From positions 124,001 to 188,000 of the forward strand of contig CCNC01000068.1 of assembly GCA_000824845.1 (NCBI GenBank): DNA of 64,000 nucleotides, given 5' to 3'. The notes below the pieces were generated by a model, which did no database searches, was not told the origin of the DNA, and saw nothing but the letters and a program-made list of their open reading frames with translations. Source of the stretch: Mesorhizobium sp. ORS 3359 (GTDB taxonomy: Bacteria > Pseudomonadota > Alphaproteobacteria > Rhizobiales > Rhizobiaceae). The position numbers and the translations under genes were made by a program. Shown here piece after piece: positions 19,219 to 28,160 of this stretch; positions within the stretch are counted from its first letter, which is position 1, and the number at the start of each line of letters is the position of its first letter.

Positions 19219-19602
19219 GCGACGCGGCCGGCAAATCATCAGATCAATTCGACTTTGAGATCACCGCCAAGCAACTCGAAGATCGGTCGCTGAGTCGCAA
19301 CGCGAGTCCATCGGATTCGATTTTGTCAAATCGCATTTGATGTCGGATTCATCTGCGGGTAGATTAGACCCGAATCAGCCGGTCCACGGGGGGCGCGGCG
19401 ACCACCCAAAGTCTCAAGTTCCGGCGCCAGGCCGGCACCAGACGCGGACGGTTTCGCGTTCCCTGGAGGGATTCGGCGCGGTTGGGGCGCCGTTCGCGTC
19501 CGTGAGTGTGTCTTCGTAAACGTGATGTGTTTCGGGTCCGGCCGCCGGCTTCGCCAGCACCGGGCACAAGGATCGATTCCGGCAAGAATCCAAGAATTGG
19601 AA
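19219..19602 (+). other. Long gene-free leader upstream of visN
   Basis: About 384 bp without a credible gene. The first ~150 bp is relatively A+T-rich and holds the predicted visN promoter and a perfect TCAAAT-CGC-ATTTGA dyad (19326-19340). From about 19380 to 19600 the sequence is G+C-rich with several short inverted repeats. If the promoter is right, visN has an untranslated leader of roughly 230 nt. No flagellar-type CGCGCAAG motif is seen. Confidence 0.5.
19337..19365 (+). promoter_or_regulatory. Predicted visN promoter with overlapping dyad
   Basis: TTGATG (19337-19342), a 17-bp spacer and TAGATT (19360-19365) fit a sigma-70-type promoter. The perfect inverted repeat TCAAAT/ATTTGA (19326-19340) overlaps the -35 element and could be an operator. 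Prediction from sequence only. Confidence 0.4.
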
Positions 19603-20313
19603 ATGAGCAGTCCCGCCGCGCTTCTCCAACCCGATGCTTCAGGCCCGCACCTGACGTCCCGCGGCGATCTCACCGGTTTTTTCATGCAGCTTGCAGCCGA
19701 CATCGGCGCAGACAGCTACATGCTGGTCGCCATTGTGCATGACCAGGACCGCAACGACGCGCGCATCGTCTCCTCGAACTGGATCTTCGATGCCATCGAG
19801 CTGATCGGCAAAAGGCTGATCGCCAACTTGGCGCTCGGCCCTTTGACCGTGGCGCCCGGGGTGCGTCCGAAGCCATTGGTGGCGGCGCACGCGCCCGACG
19901 CCGGCGCATTGCTGACCGGCGAAGAGGCCCGCCTGCTCGACGTGCTCGGCCATGCCGAAATCTACTCGTTGCGGCTCAATGTCGGCCGCCAGCGCCTGTT
20001 CGTGCTGTTCTCGGCCGCCGAGGCAGGCAAGATCGATCTGACCGCCCTGATGAAGGCGCAGCTCAAATGCTGCTATGCGCTTTCCAGCATTCCGCAGCTG
20101 ATCGCGGCGGCATCCATGCAGGATCCGCTGTCGGACCGCGAGCGCGAATGCCTGTTCTGGGTCTCGGAAGGCAAGACCACCGACGAGGTCGCTCTCATCC
20201 TCGGCGTCTCGTCCAACACCGTCAACAGCTACATCACGCACGCCATCCAGAAATTCGCGGCCTCGAACCGCGCGATGGCGATCGCGACGGCGATCAGGAG
20301 CGGCATCATTTGA
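19603..20313 (+). CDS. visN: LuxR-type flagellar master regulator VisN
   Basis: A 236-residue regulator with an N-terminal ligand-binding-like domain and a C-terminal LuxR-type helix-turn-helix (about residues 180-232: LSDRERECLFWVSEGKTTDE, then VALILGVSSNTVNSYITHAI). In Sinorhizobium meliloti, VisN and VisR act together at the top of the motility hierarchy and activate rem. The tandem arrangement with a second, related LuxR gene next to flhB-fliG-fliN-fliM-motA matches that system. The ATG at 19603 gives the expected length; the longer in-frame start at 19522 adds a non-conserved basic stretch. The ribosome site is weak. visR overlaps its end by 4 bp. Confidence 0.85.
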   Translation: MSSPAALLQPDASGPHLTSRGDLTGFFMQLAADIGADSYMLVAIVHDQDRNDARIVSSNWIFDAIELIGKRLIANLALGPLTVAPGVRPKPLVAAHAPDAGALLTGEEARLLDVLGHAEIYSLRLNVGRQRLFVLFSAAEAGKIDLTALMKAQLKCCYALSSIPQLIAAASMQDPLSDRERECLFWVSEGKTTDEVALILGVSSNTVNSYITHAIQKFAASNRAMAIATAIRSGII

Positions 20314-21080
20314 AGCACGCACAGGTCAAAGAGGCGGCCGCCGCCCTTTTCAACGATCAGCGCAATCCCTTCGGCGCCTTCTCGCTGGGCTCGGAGACAC
20401 ATCATGCGGCCACCATTCCGGATGCCGTGCGCCGTTGCCGTTGGATCGCGGTCGACATCAACGCCTCGGCCTTTGGCCTTTATTTCGTTAGCCCCTCGCC
20501 TGAGCGCGCGCGTCTCGTAGCGTGCTTCGATTCCGACTATCCGAGCACCGCGGTCGCGACCAAATTCATCTCCGGCGCCAATGGCGAGGACGTGGTGCGC
20601 CACAGCCGCGTCTCGACGGCGCCGCGCTGGTGGGCCGATGACGGCATCGCCGGATCGCGGCAGATTTTCCAGTCGCTCGCCTGGGCCGAGCCGACTGCTC
20701 CGCTGGCGCCAGGCACCAATGGCATCGCCCTTCCCGTGCATGCCGACCGCGGTCAATGCGGCCTGGTCGTCTTCCTCGGCTCTGAGATGGCGTTGTCCGA
20801 CGACACGTTGTGCGAGATCCACGCCCGCTCCTTCGCGCTCTTCGCGGCCGTCGCCCGGATCCGCCCCAGCGACAGCGGCCGGATGCGCTCGATCTCCAAG
20901 CGCGAGCTCGAATGCTTGAAGCTGACCGCCAACGGCAACACCAGCGAGGAGATCGCCAAGCTTCTCAAGCTCTCGGTGCACACCGCCAACCAGTACCTCA
21001 CCCAGTCGACGCAGAAGCTCAACGCGGTCAACCGCAACCAGGCGGTCGCCAAGGCCCTCCGGCTCGGCCTGATCGAGTGA
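20310..21080 (+). CDS. visR: LuxR-type flagellar master regulator VisR
   Basis: A 256-residue partner of VisN. The N-terminal sensory domain is followed by a LuxR helix-turn-helix near residues 197-250 (ISKRELECLKLTANGNTSEE, then IAKLLKLSVHTANQYLTQST). No ATG is available at the right place. A TTG at 20310 overlaps the visN stop (TTGA) and has an AGGAG ribosome site 9 nt upstream, so translation is probably coupled. VisN and VisR are thought to act as a heteromer activating rem and, through it, class II flagellar genes. Confidence 0.85.
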   Translation: MKHAQVKEAAAALFNDQRNPFGAFSLGSETHHAATIPDAVRRCRWIAVDINASAFGLYFVSPSPERARLVACFDSDYPSTAVATKFISGANGEDVVRHSRVSTAPRWWADDGIAGSRQIFQSLAWAEPTAPLAPGTNGIALPVHADRGQCGLVVFLGSEMALSDDTLCEIHARSFALFAAVARIRPSDSGRMRSISKRELECLKLTANGNTSEEIAKLLKLSVHTANQYLTQSTQKLNAVNRNQAVAKALRLGLIE

Positions 21081-21102
21081 CGTCACGCATGCGGCGCTGG
21101 TG

Positions 21103-21133
21103 CGTTTCACCGTTTCACGAAAACGGCGAAACG
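21103..21133. terminator. Possible terminator hairpin between visR and a convergent gene
   Basis: CGTTTCACCG (21103-21112) and CGGCGAAACG (21124-21133) pair at 9 of 10 positions with an 11-nt loop. A weak T-rich tract follows on the plus strand. It could serve the visNR transcript; confidence is low. Confidence 0.3.
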
Positions 21134-21263
21134 TGCTGTCTCTTTGTTTGACGCAATTGCGGACGGAAGGCTACGGCGAAGTCGCCGAGCCTAACCGCTC
21201 ACACTTTTCCTGGAATTGCTCTAAACATGCCGCAGCGGGATTGGTGCGGCTGCAATCAGATCG

Positions 21264-21701
21264 TTACGGAAATGCCAGCGGCTCGGTCCTGCGGATGCGG
21301 GCCTCCTCCACGGCGTCCTCGAGCAAGGCAGTGTTGTGCTCAGGCGTCTCGCCGGGCTTCTCGAACGACACGTAGTTGACCACCACGGAAGGCCCGCGCT
21401 CGGTCAGCGTCAATTGGAAATAGACCGTCACGCCGCGCGGCCGCAGCTCGAGATCGAGCACGATGCGCGGACTGCCGCTCCAGTCGACATGCGCCTCGCC
21501 GCCATGGCCGAGCCGCAGCGTGCCCGGCCGGAAGTAGAGCTCGGCGGCCGAATCCACCAGGTCCGACAGGCAGGCGAAATGCTCGAGCCGGATGAAGGCG
21601 ATATAGTCGGCAACGTCGATCAGCCTCAACTCGCCCACAACAGGCTCGATGGCGCTCGCGACGATCAGCTCGCGGGAATTGGCGTGTGGTTGCCGGTCCA
21701 T
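21264..21701 (-). CDS. Uncharacterised flagellar-cluster protein (145 aa)
   Basis: A 145-residue acidic soluble protein. No signal peptide or membrane segment is seen, and I recognise no known domain. It begins MDRQPHANSRELIVASAIEP and has a Glu-rich C-terminus. It is the last gene of the motA-fliM-fliN-fliG-flhB unit, starting 17 nt after the flhB stop on the same strand. It therefore probably has a role in flagellar function or its regulation. The same slot between visR and flhB holds a hypothetical gene in related rhizobia, as I recall. Function unknown. Confidence 0.7.
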   Translation of the reverse strand: MDRQPHANSRELIVASAIEPVVGELRLIDVADYIAFIRLEHFACLSDLVDSAAELYFRPGTLRLGHGGEAHVDWSGSPRIVLDLELRPRGVTVYFQLTLTERGPSVVVNYVSFEKPGETPEHNTALLEDAVEEARIRRTEPLAFP

Positions 21702-21718
21702 GGATTAGCGGCGTCCGT

Positions 21719-22801
21719 TCATTGGGTTGCTTTGCGCGAGGCCTTCTTCGAGTAGACGATCCGCACCAACTCGGCGACCGCCTGGTAGAATTGCGACGGG
21801 ATCACGCTATCAACCGAAACTTGCTTGTACATGGAGCGCGCGAGCGCCACGTCCTCGAAGATCGGGATATTGTTCTCCCTGGCGATCTCGCGGATCTTGA
21901 GGGCTACCAGATCCTGCCCCTTGGCGAGCACGATGGGAGCGGTATCCTCCCCGCGCACATATTTCAGCGCGATTGAAAAGTGAGTCGGGTTGGCGATCAC
22001 CAGCGTCGCGCGCGGCACCGCCGTCATCATGCGTTTGCGCGCCCGGTCGCGCGCCAGCGAACGCAGTCGTGACTTGACGATCGGGTCGCCTTCCGACTGC
22101 TTCAGCTCGTCCTTGACTTCCTGCTTGGTCATGCGCAGGTCGCGCCGCCAGTGGAAACGCGACCAGACGATGTCGACCACCGCGATCAGACCCATGACGA
22201 AAACGATCGCCACCAATATGTCGACGAAGATGCCGCGGATAACCATGCCGAAGGACATCGGGTTGGTGATCATGCCGGCGAGCAGCTTGCGATGATCTTG
22301 CGAGAGCGTGAAGCTGAGCACCGCGATCGCGAAGCCAAGCTTGGCCAGCGACTTCAGGAATTCGACCCAGCCCTGCACGCCGAACATCCGGCTCCAGCCC
22401 TTGGCGATCGAGATGCGCGACAGCTGCGGCCTGATCCGTTCACCGACGATCTGCGGCAGGTTCTGGAAGACCGAGGCGCCGATGCCGGCAACCGTCAGGA
22501 GCACCAGCAGGCTGACGACGGCGCGGCCGATCTCGCTCATCACCTGTCTGTAGAGCGAGATGACGTCGGTCTCGGTGTCCATCGGCCAGGCTTCCGGCTT
22601 TTCCAGGAAGGTCGACAGGAACATGCCGAGGTCGACGATCGCGTCCTTGGCGTAGAAGACCGCGAAAACCAGGATGGCGAGGAAGGACGCAAAGATCGCG
22701 GTCTCGCGCGAATGGGGCAGCTTGCCCTGTTCGATCGTGTCGCGGATCTTCTTTTCTGTGGCTTCCTCGGTTTTGGAATCCTTGTCGACCGCTTCAGCCA
22801 T
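21719..22801 (-). CDS. flhB: Flagellar export switch protein FlhB
   Basis: A 360-residue inner-membrane component of the flagellar type III export apparatus. Four transmembrane segments lie between about residues 35 and 210. The cytoplasmic domain carries the autocleavage motif N271-P-T-H274 in IANPTHFSIALKY, where cleavage switches export from rod/hook to filament substrates. The basic N-terminus with KTEEATEKKIRD is typical. It lies 24 nt downstream of fliG in a minus-strand operon. Confidence 0.96.
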   Translation of the reverse strand: MAEAVDKDSKTEEATEKKIRDTIEQGKLPHSRETAIFASFLAILVFAVFYAKDAIVDLGMFLSTFLEKPEAWPMDTETDVISLYRQVMSEIGRAVVSLLVLLTVAGIGASVFQNLPQIVGERIRPQLSRISIAKGWSRMFGVQGWVEFLKSLAKLGFAIAVLSFTLSQDHRKLLAGMITNPMSFGMVIRGIFVDILVAIVFVMGLIAVVDIVWSRFHWRRDLRMTKQEVKDELKQSEGDPIVKSRLRSLARDRARKRMMTAVPRATLVIANPTHFSIALKYVRGEDTAPIVLAKGQDLVALKIREIARENNIPIFEDVALARSMYKQVSVDSVIPSQFYQAVAELVRIVYSKKASRKATQ

Positions 22802-22825
22802 GACGCTCTGACCGTGCGGCTATCG

Positions 22826-23848
22826 TCAGGCGGCTTCGGCGGTGGCTGCCTGCGTCGAAGGCAGCTCGAAGGCCCCTTCGCGCGACAGCCGGATGGCGGC
22901 GCTCGATATGCTCTTGCGGGCCGCCATGATGTCGGCAAGCGCAATGCCTTCCGATCCCTGTCCAAGCTCGGATTCGATCATGCGGCGAGAGCGCGCGCCG
23001 ATGGCCGACAAGGCCGATTCGGCCAGTTCCGGCGACGCGCCGCGAAGCGCCAGCGTGACGAGCTCGGTCGACAGCCCGTCGAAGAGCAGAACCCGGGCTT
23101 TCTGCGGCAGCAGCGGCAGATCGTCGAAGGCGAACAGCCGCGACTTGACGCCGGCGAGATCGGGCGTGCCGGCTTCCTCCAGGTCCTGCATCAGGTCGTC
23201 CAGTTCCGGCTTCGCCATCTCGTTGAGCATGCTGGCGACGCGTTCCTGCCCGGCCGTGGTGTCCCTGCTGGCCTTCTGCGACAGCACGCTCACGCGCAGC
23301 TGGTTCTCGACGATCCTGGATGCCGCGTCCGGGATGTTGGCCATCGTCACCATGCGCTTGATGATCTGGCTGCGCATCGGCTTTTCCATGGTGAGCAGAA
23401 CATTGGCGGCGGCCTGCGGCGCCAGCTTCGAAAGCACCATCGCGGACGTCTGCGGATGCTCGCCCGCAAGGAAGGCGCCGAGCCTTGCCGGTTCGAGCTT
23501 CTCGAGGTCCGGCCAGATCGGCGCGGGCCCTTCCTCGACCGGCTCGAACTTCTTCTCGCCCATGATGGCGCTCATCTCTTCGGGCGACAGCGATTCGTTG
23601 AGGATCGTGTCCATCCGGTCGGCGGAATCGAGCAGGCCCGCACCCTCGGTGAACTCGGCCTCGAACTCGGCGACGATGCGCTCCAGATCGGCCTGCGGGA
23701 TGGTACGCAATAGACGCGCGCCCTCGATCAGCGCCTTCAGCTCATCCTGCTTGAAGAATTTGAGCAGCCGGCTGGCCGCGGGCTTGCCCATGGCCACCAG
23801 TATGGCTGCCGCCTTTTGCGGACGTGTCAGCGCCAATGCCGTCGTCAT
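22826..23848 (-). CDS. fliG: Flagellar motor switch protein FliG
   Basis: A 340-residue C-ring protein. The N-terminal LTRPQKAAAILVAMGKPAAS region binds FliF. A middle domain follows, and the C-terminal torque domain holds the charged ridge (LPQKARVLLFDGLSTELVTL, then SEAAL-type helices up to RRMIESELGQG). It interacts with FliM and the MotA stator. It is third in the motA-fliM-fliN-fliG-flhB order; 43 bp separate it from fliN. Confidence 0.93.
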   Translation of the reverse strand: MTTALALTRPQKAAAILVAMGKPAASRLLKFFKQDELKALIEGARLLRTIPQADLERIVAEFEAEFTEGAGLLDSADRMDTILNESLSPEEMSAIMGEKKFEPVEEGPAPIWPDLEKLEPARLGAFLAGEHPQTSAMVLSKLAPQAAANVLLTMEKPMRSQIIKRMVTMANIPDAASRIVENQLRVSVLSQKASRDTTAGQERVASMLNEMAKPELDDLMQDLEEAGTPDLAGVKSRLFAFDDLPLLPQKARVLLFDGLSTELVTLALRGASPELAESALSAIGARSRRMIESELGQGSEGIALADIMAARKSISSAAIRLSREGAFELPSTQAATAEAA

Positions 23849-23891
23849 GCGTGTTGCCCTCGCTGCCGATTGGTCCGCCCGCCGACCATTC

Positions 23892-24284
23892 TCAGGCGCT
23901 CTTCGTCGCGGCGATGATCTCGGTGAGCCTGATGCCGAAGCGCGTCGGATCGCTTTCCAGCACCGTGATCTCGCCGCGCGCTATTCTGCGGCCGTTGACG
24001 ACCACGTCGACCGGCTCGCCGATACGGCGGTTGAGCGCGACCGTGGAGCCCTTCTGCAGCGCCATCAGCTCCGAGACCGGCATCTCCGTGCTGCCGAGGA
24101 TGATCTGCACGTCGACCGGAATGGTCATGATGATCGAAGAATTGGCGCCCGACCGAAGCGCAGCATCTGGACGGCCCTCCTCTTCACGGAGCACGCCACG
24201 CAGTTCTTCGATGGCGCGATCCAGCTGCTCGTTGGGTTGGCCGATTTCCGCTTCGGCCTCGGCTTCCACATTTGTCGCTGCCAT
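23892..24284 (-). CDS. fliN: Flagellar motor switch protein FliN
   Basis: A 130-residue switch protein. The N-terminal 50 residues are acidic and variable. The C-terminal SpoA domain starts at [20 protein letters not shown] and includes [20 protein letters not shown], then [20 protein letters not shown]. It completes the C-ring with FliG and FliM. It is 30 bp downstream of fliM. Confidence 0.95.
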   Translation of the reverse strand: MAATNVEAEAEAEIGQPNEQLDRAIEELRGVLREEEGRPDAALRSGANSSIIMTIPVDVQIILGSTEMPVSELMALQKGSTVALNRRIGEPVDVVVNGRRIARGEITVLESDPTRFGIRLTEIIAATKSA

Positions 24285-24314
24285 GCTTTGTCTCCATGAA
24301 TCCCGCGCCTGGCG

Positions 24315-25250
24315 TCAGCCCGGCATCAGTCCGTCTATGAAATCCTGCCCGGCATCATGCGGATGACTGATGCGGACGGTGTAGTTCTGCCCCAGCTTGC
24401 CGAACTCGCAGACAAACAGTGTCTTGTCGCGGGCGCTGAGCCTGGCATTGAGCTGCGCTTTCTCCTCGAATTCGATCACCTGGCCGGGCTCGAACGCGGC
24501 GAGGTCGCCGAGCGTCAGCCGGGCGAGCGGCATGGTCGCCTCGAGCCGGACGGTCGAGCGCATTACCTCTTCCGAGAAACGGGCTCGCCAGTCGAATTCG
24601 CTGCTCTCGCCTTCCTCGACTTTGGCGTTTGCGCCACGCGTCGAGAGAAGGATGCGCTGTGGGATCATGACCGTGATCATGCCGGTATCGGTCGGCGTGG
24701 AGACGCCAAACACGATGCGGACTGCGGCGCCGTCGCGCAGGATGCGCCGCCTCGCTTCGCCGCCAGACGTTGCGCGAGGCACCGGCAGACGCAAATCCAA
24801 TGAGCGCCGGCCCGATCCGTTGAGCGCCGTCGCGACCTCCTGGAACACGGTGGTCGCGACATCGGCCTCGATCTGCGACAGGTCGCGCTCGATCGGCGCC
24901 ACCGGCTGGTCGGGATCGCCGCCGAACAGCGCGCTCACCATGACGGCGACCGCATGTGCATCCATCACCAGCGTCATGGCGTCGGCCGAGGTCGGCGACG
25001 AAACGATTGTCAGCGCAAAGGCATCGCCGGCGCGCGAGCGCGCCTCGGGAACGCGGCCGACCTCCACCGCCTGCAGGTCGACGGTCACCGGCGCCCCGAG
25101 CTCGCTTGCAAGCGCCTTTTGCAGCACCGGCAGCGCCCGCTCGGCCATGCCGCGGCCGACGCCGATCACCTGCGCCGCCTCGCCACTGTCGCCGACGAGA
25201 CGCTCGATGATCAAGGCCCGCGTTTCTGACGGACTGGCCGGACTGGTCAT
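24315..25250 (-). CDS. fliM: Flagellar motor switch protein FliM
   Basis: A 311-residue switch protein, shorter and more diverged than enterobacterial FliM, as is usual in rhizobia. The middle domain is followed by a SpoA-type C-terminus (EATMPLARLTLGDLAAFEPG, then EFEEKAQLNARLSARDKTLF). The canonical N-terminal CheY-binding EIDAL-type peptide is not obvious; MTSPASPSETRALIIERLVG is found instead. It sits between motA and fliN, 34 bp after motA. Confidence 0.88.
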   Translation of the reverse strand: MTSPASPSETRALIIERLVGDSGEAAQVIGVGRGMAERALPVLQKALASELGAPVTVDLQAVEVGRVPEARSRAGDAFALTIVSSPTSADAMTLVMDAHAVAVMVSALFGGDPDQPVAPIERDLSQIEADVATTVFQEVATALNGSGRRSLDLRLPVPRATSGGEARRRILRDGAAVRIVFGVSTPTDTGMITVMIPQRILLSTRGANAKVEEGESSEFDWRARFSEEVMRSTVRLEATMPLARLTLGDLAAFEPGQVIEFEEKAQLNARLSARDKTLFVCEFGKLGQNYTVRISHPHDAGQDFIDGLMPG

Positions 25251-25284
25251 GGCGGCAGGCGGTCCTGTCTCGGATCGAGCATGC

Positions 25285-26160
25285 TCAGGCCGCCTTCTTC
25301 TCGGCGGAGCCGGCGTTCATGGTGCTCTGCTCAACGGCATCGATCGTCGGACGCTCATAGGAGGAGATCGTCTTGCGGCCGAATTCGATCGCCACCTGCG
25401 GCAGGGCGCCGTTCATATAGGCAAGCAGCGTCTGCTTGACGATGATGTAGAGGCGGTTCTTTTTCTCGCGCACCGTCTTGATCTTGGTGGCGACCGGACC
25501 GACCACCGCATAAGACAGGAAGATGCCGAGGAAGGTTCCGACGAGCGCGGCGCCGATCAGGCCGCCGAGGATCTCCGGCGACTGGTCCAGCGCGCCCATC
25601 GCCTTCACCACGCCGAGCACGGCGGCCACGATGCCCAGCGCCGGCAGGCCGTCGCCGACCGCCACCATCGCGTGATAGGCCTTCAGCTTGTCGCTGCGGA
25701 TCGTCTGGATCTCTTCATCCATCAGCGCCTCGATCTCGTGCGAGCGGGCATTGCCGATGATGATGATGCGGCAATAGTCGCAGATGAAATTCGTCAGGTC
25801 ATGGTTCTTGAGCACGGTCGGGAAGGCCTGGAAGATGGCGGACTCCTCCGGATTGTCGATATGCGCCTCGACCTCGCTGCGCGATTTCGAGCGCAGTTCG
25901 CGCATCAGGCTGTGCAGGACGCCCAGCGTCTCGAGATAGTCGCGCTCCTTCGGCACCGCCTGCTTGAAGGCCTCGAGAATGCCCTTGCCGGTGTCCTTGA
26001 CCGTCTTCATCGGATTGGCGACCAGGAAGGTGCCGAGCGCCGCGCCGCAGATGACCACCGCTTCCCAGGGCTGCAGCAGCACATGCAGATGGCCGCCCAT
26101 GGCCATGAAGCCGCCGAGAACGCAGCCGAGCGTCACCACAAGTCCGATCAGAATGCCCAC
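25285..26160 (-). CDS. motA: Flagellar stator protein MotA
   Basis: A 291-residue inner-membrane proton-channel subunit. The first two transmembrane segments are at residues 1-55 ([20 protein letters not shown]...). The large cytoplasmic loop has [15 protein letters not shown], and the last two segments contain [20 protein letters not shown] with the functional prolines, and [15 protein letters not shown]. It is first in the minus-strand operon. A promoter-like motif lies 34 nt upstream of its start. Its partner motB is far away at 41694. Confidence 0.95.
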   Translation of the reverse strand: MGILIGLVVTLGCVLGGFMAMGGHLHVLLQPWEAVVICGAALGTFLVANPMKTVKDTGKGILEAFKQAVPKERDYLETLGVLHSLMRELRSKSRSEVEAHIDNPEESAIFQAFPTVLKNHDLTNFICDYCRIIIIGNARSHEIEALMDEEIQTIRSDKLKAYHAMVAVGDGLPALGIVAAVLGVVKAMGALDQSPEILGGLIGAALVGTFLGIFLSYAVVGPVATKIKTVREKKNRLYIIVKQTLLAYMNGALPQVAIEFGRKTISSYERPTIDAVEQSTMNAGSAEKKAA

Positions 26161-26193
26161 GGCAGGTCCTTCCGCATGTCACGTCGTGGATCA

Positions 26194-26217
26194 GGGATAG
26201 TCCCCGTGCCTTGTGTG
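26194..26217 (-). promoter_or_regulatory. Flagellar promoter motif upstream of motA
   Basis: On the minus strand: CACACAAG, 10 nt, TATCCC, with the hexamer 34-39 nt before the motA ATG. A further CAAG-ended octamer (26221-26228, GATTCAAG) lies exactly 11 bp upstream. This is one of seven related sites in the window and is probably a class II flagellar promoter with an activator site. Confidence 0.6.
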
Positions 26218-26253
26218 AGGCTTGAATCGAGGGCAGCGGACACGATTCAGCTT

Positions 26254-26277
26254 CGCGCAAGGAAGTGACGTTATTGT
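26254..26277 (+). promoter_or_regulatory. Flagellar promoter motif upstream of the DUF1217 gene/flgF
   Basis: CGCGCAAG (26254-26261), 10 nt, TATTGT (26272-26277), ending 24 nt before the GTG start at 26302. It is divergent from the motA site, so both operons share one 141-bp control region. Confidence 0.6.
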
Positions 26278-26301
26278 CCGGGGATAGCTTCGGCCGGAGG
26301 C

Positions 26302-27429
26302 GTGTCCTTGCTCAGTACCTACACCAGCTATCAGTTGATTGCCAAAGATATCGGCAAGTCGATCGACCGCATTGAGCAACAGCCGACGGTCGATCGCGAC
26401 ACCCAGTACTATCTGGCCAACATCACCAAGGTGAAATCGATCGACGATTTCGTCAACAATGATCGCCTGTTCAAATATGCCATGAAGGCCTACGGGCTGG
26501 AGAACATGGACTATGCCAAGGCCTTCATGGTCAAGGCGCTGAAGGAAGGCGTTTCCGATCCCGACAGCTTCGCCAACAAGCTGACCGACAAGCGCTACGC
26601 CCAGTTCGTCAGAGCTTTCAATTTCGCGGCGGACGGCGCCGATGCGACCATCTACAACCCGGCGCAGCAGCTGGTGACGAAGAACTACGCCATCCAGGCC
26701 CAGATCGCCGGCCTTGACCCGAATTCGGACTATGTGAAGAGCGAGACGACCTATTATCTCGCCAACATCACCAAGGTGAAATCGGTCGACGATCTGATGT
26801 CGAACAACCGGCTCTACACCTATGCGCTTGCCGCGTATGGCCTGGATTCGGCAACCGAGGACAAGGACCTGATCAAGTCGGTCCTGCAAGGCGGCGTGCG
26901 CGATCCCGAAAGTGTCGCCAACCAGCAGACCAACAAGGCCTATGCCGGACTGGCCTCGGCCTTCAACTTCGAGCAATACGGCGAAAACGCCACCACCTAC
27001 GTTCAGGCGCAGCAGCCGACCGTCGACATGTACATGCGCCAGACGCTGGAGGAGGATGCCGGCAAGACCAACGAGGGCGTGCGGCTGGCGCTTTATTTCC
27101 AGCGCAAGGCCCCCGACATCACCAGCTGGTACGACGTGCTTGCCGACACCGCTTTGGCCAGCGTGGTGCGCACCGCGCTCGGCCTGCCCGATTCCTTTGC
27201 AACGGCCGACATCGACAAGCAGGCGCAGCTGTTCGGGCAGAAGCTCGACATCAAGGATTTCACCGACCCCGAAAAGCTCAGCAAGTTCCTGACCCGCTTC
27301 ACCAGCATGTACGAGATCGCCCACCCGACCTCGACGGCCGTGACATCGGTCAGCGTGCTTTTTGCGCAGCCGACCACTGTCGGCATCTCCACCGATCTGA
27401 TGATGGCCATGCAGCAATTGAAGTTCTGA
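26302..27429 (+). CDS. DUF1217 flagellar-cluster protein with tandem repeats
   Basis: A 375-residue protein of the DUF1217 family found in alphaproteobacterial flagellar clusters. It contains two tandem copies of an ~80-residue unit, with the shared motif YYLANITKVKS at about residues 36 and 152. It lacks a signal peptide and has many Tyr and Asp residues, as in a structural or exported protein. Start is GTG at 26302 with a GGAGG ribosome site. It precedes flgF by 4 bp, so it is in the same operon. I infer a role in the rod, hook or filament, but no biochemical function is known to me. Confidence 0.8.
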   Translation: MSLLSTYTSYQLIAKDIGKSIDRIEQQPTVDRDTQYYLANITKVKSIDDFVNNDRLFKYAMKAYGLENMDYAKAFMVKALKEGVSDPDSFANKLTDKRYAQFVRAFNFAADGADATIYNPAQQLVTKNYAIQAQIAGLDPNSDYVKSETTYYLANITKVKSVDDLMSNNRLYTYALAAYGLDSATEDKDLIKSVLQGGVRDPESVANQQTNKAYAGLASAFNFEQYGENATTYVQAQQPTVDMYMRQTLEEDAGKTNEGVRLALYFQRKAPDITSWYDVLADTALASVVRTALGLPDSFATADIDKQAQLFGQKLDIKDFTDPEKLSKFLTRFTSMYEIAHPTSTAVTSVSVLFAQPTTVGISTDLMMAMQQLKF

Positions 27430-27433
27430 GATC

Positions 27434-28156
27434 ATGCAGGACAGTCTTTACGTCGCCCTTTCCTCTCAGATCGCGCTTGAGCGCCGTCTCGACACCATCG
27501 CCGACAACGTCGCCAATGCCTCGACCATCGGCTTTCGCGCCACCGGCGTGAAGTTCGAGGACGTGGTCTCGGGCACGGGGCCGAGGTCGGTTTCCTTCGC
27601 CTCCTCCGGCAACACCTATCTTTCCGGCGCGCATGGCGCGCTGACCGAAACCGGCAACCCGTTCGACTTCGCCGTTCAGGGCGACGCCTGGTTCGCCATC
27701 GAGACGCCCGCCGGCACGGTGATGACGCGCGACGGCCGTTTCTCGATGAACGAGAACGGCGAATTGATGTCGATCGAAGGCTATCCGGTGCTGGACGGCG
27801 GCGGCGCTCCGATCCAGCTCGATCCACGCAACGGCCCGCCCAAGGCAGGCGCCGACGGCTCGCTCAGGCAGAACGACCAGCTGGTCGGCGCCATCGGCCT
27901 CTACAATTTCGACCCTGGCGAAAATTTCGTCCGCTACGGCAATTCGGGCGTCGTTCCGGCGCGCACGCCCGAACCCGTCACCGATCGTTCCGACGTCGGC
28001 ATCGCGCAAGGATTTCTGGAAGAGTCGAACGTCAACCCGGTGCTGGAGATGACCCGGCTTATCCAGGTGCAGCGCGCTTTCGAGAACACGGCGGCGCTGA
28101 TGCGGCAGACCGATTCCTCCACCGAGGACGCGATCAAGACACTCGGCTCGAAGTGA
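27434..28156 (+). CDS. flgF: Flagellar basal-body rod protein FlgF
   Basis: A 240-residue proximal rod protein. The N-terminal heptad region (LYVALSSQIALERRLDTIAD then NVANASTIGFRATG) and C-terminal helix (NPVLEMTRLIQVQRAFENTA) are typical of the rod/hook family. It is exported through the flagellar secretion system without a cleaved signal. It sits 4 bp after the DUF1217 gene and 4 bp before fliI. Confidence 0.93.
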   Translation: MQDSLYVALSSQIALERRLDTIADNVANASTIGFRATGVKFEDVVSGTGPRSVSFASSGNTYLSGAHGALTETGNPFDFAVQGDAWFAIETPAGTVMTRDGRFSMNENGELMSIEGYPVLDGGGAPIQLDPRNGPPKAGADGSLRQNDQLVGAIGLYNFDPGENFVRYGNSGVVPARTPEPVTDRSDVGIAQGFLEESNVNPVLEMTRLIQVQRAFENTAALMRQTDSSTEDAIKTLGSK

Positions 28157-28160
28157 CGGT

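Noticed and set aside
24397..26268. 623-residue open frame on the plus strand across fliM and motA
   Set aside because: Antisense to two clear flagellar genes and without family motifs; typical mirror frame of high-G+C coding DNA.
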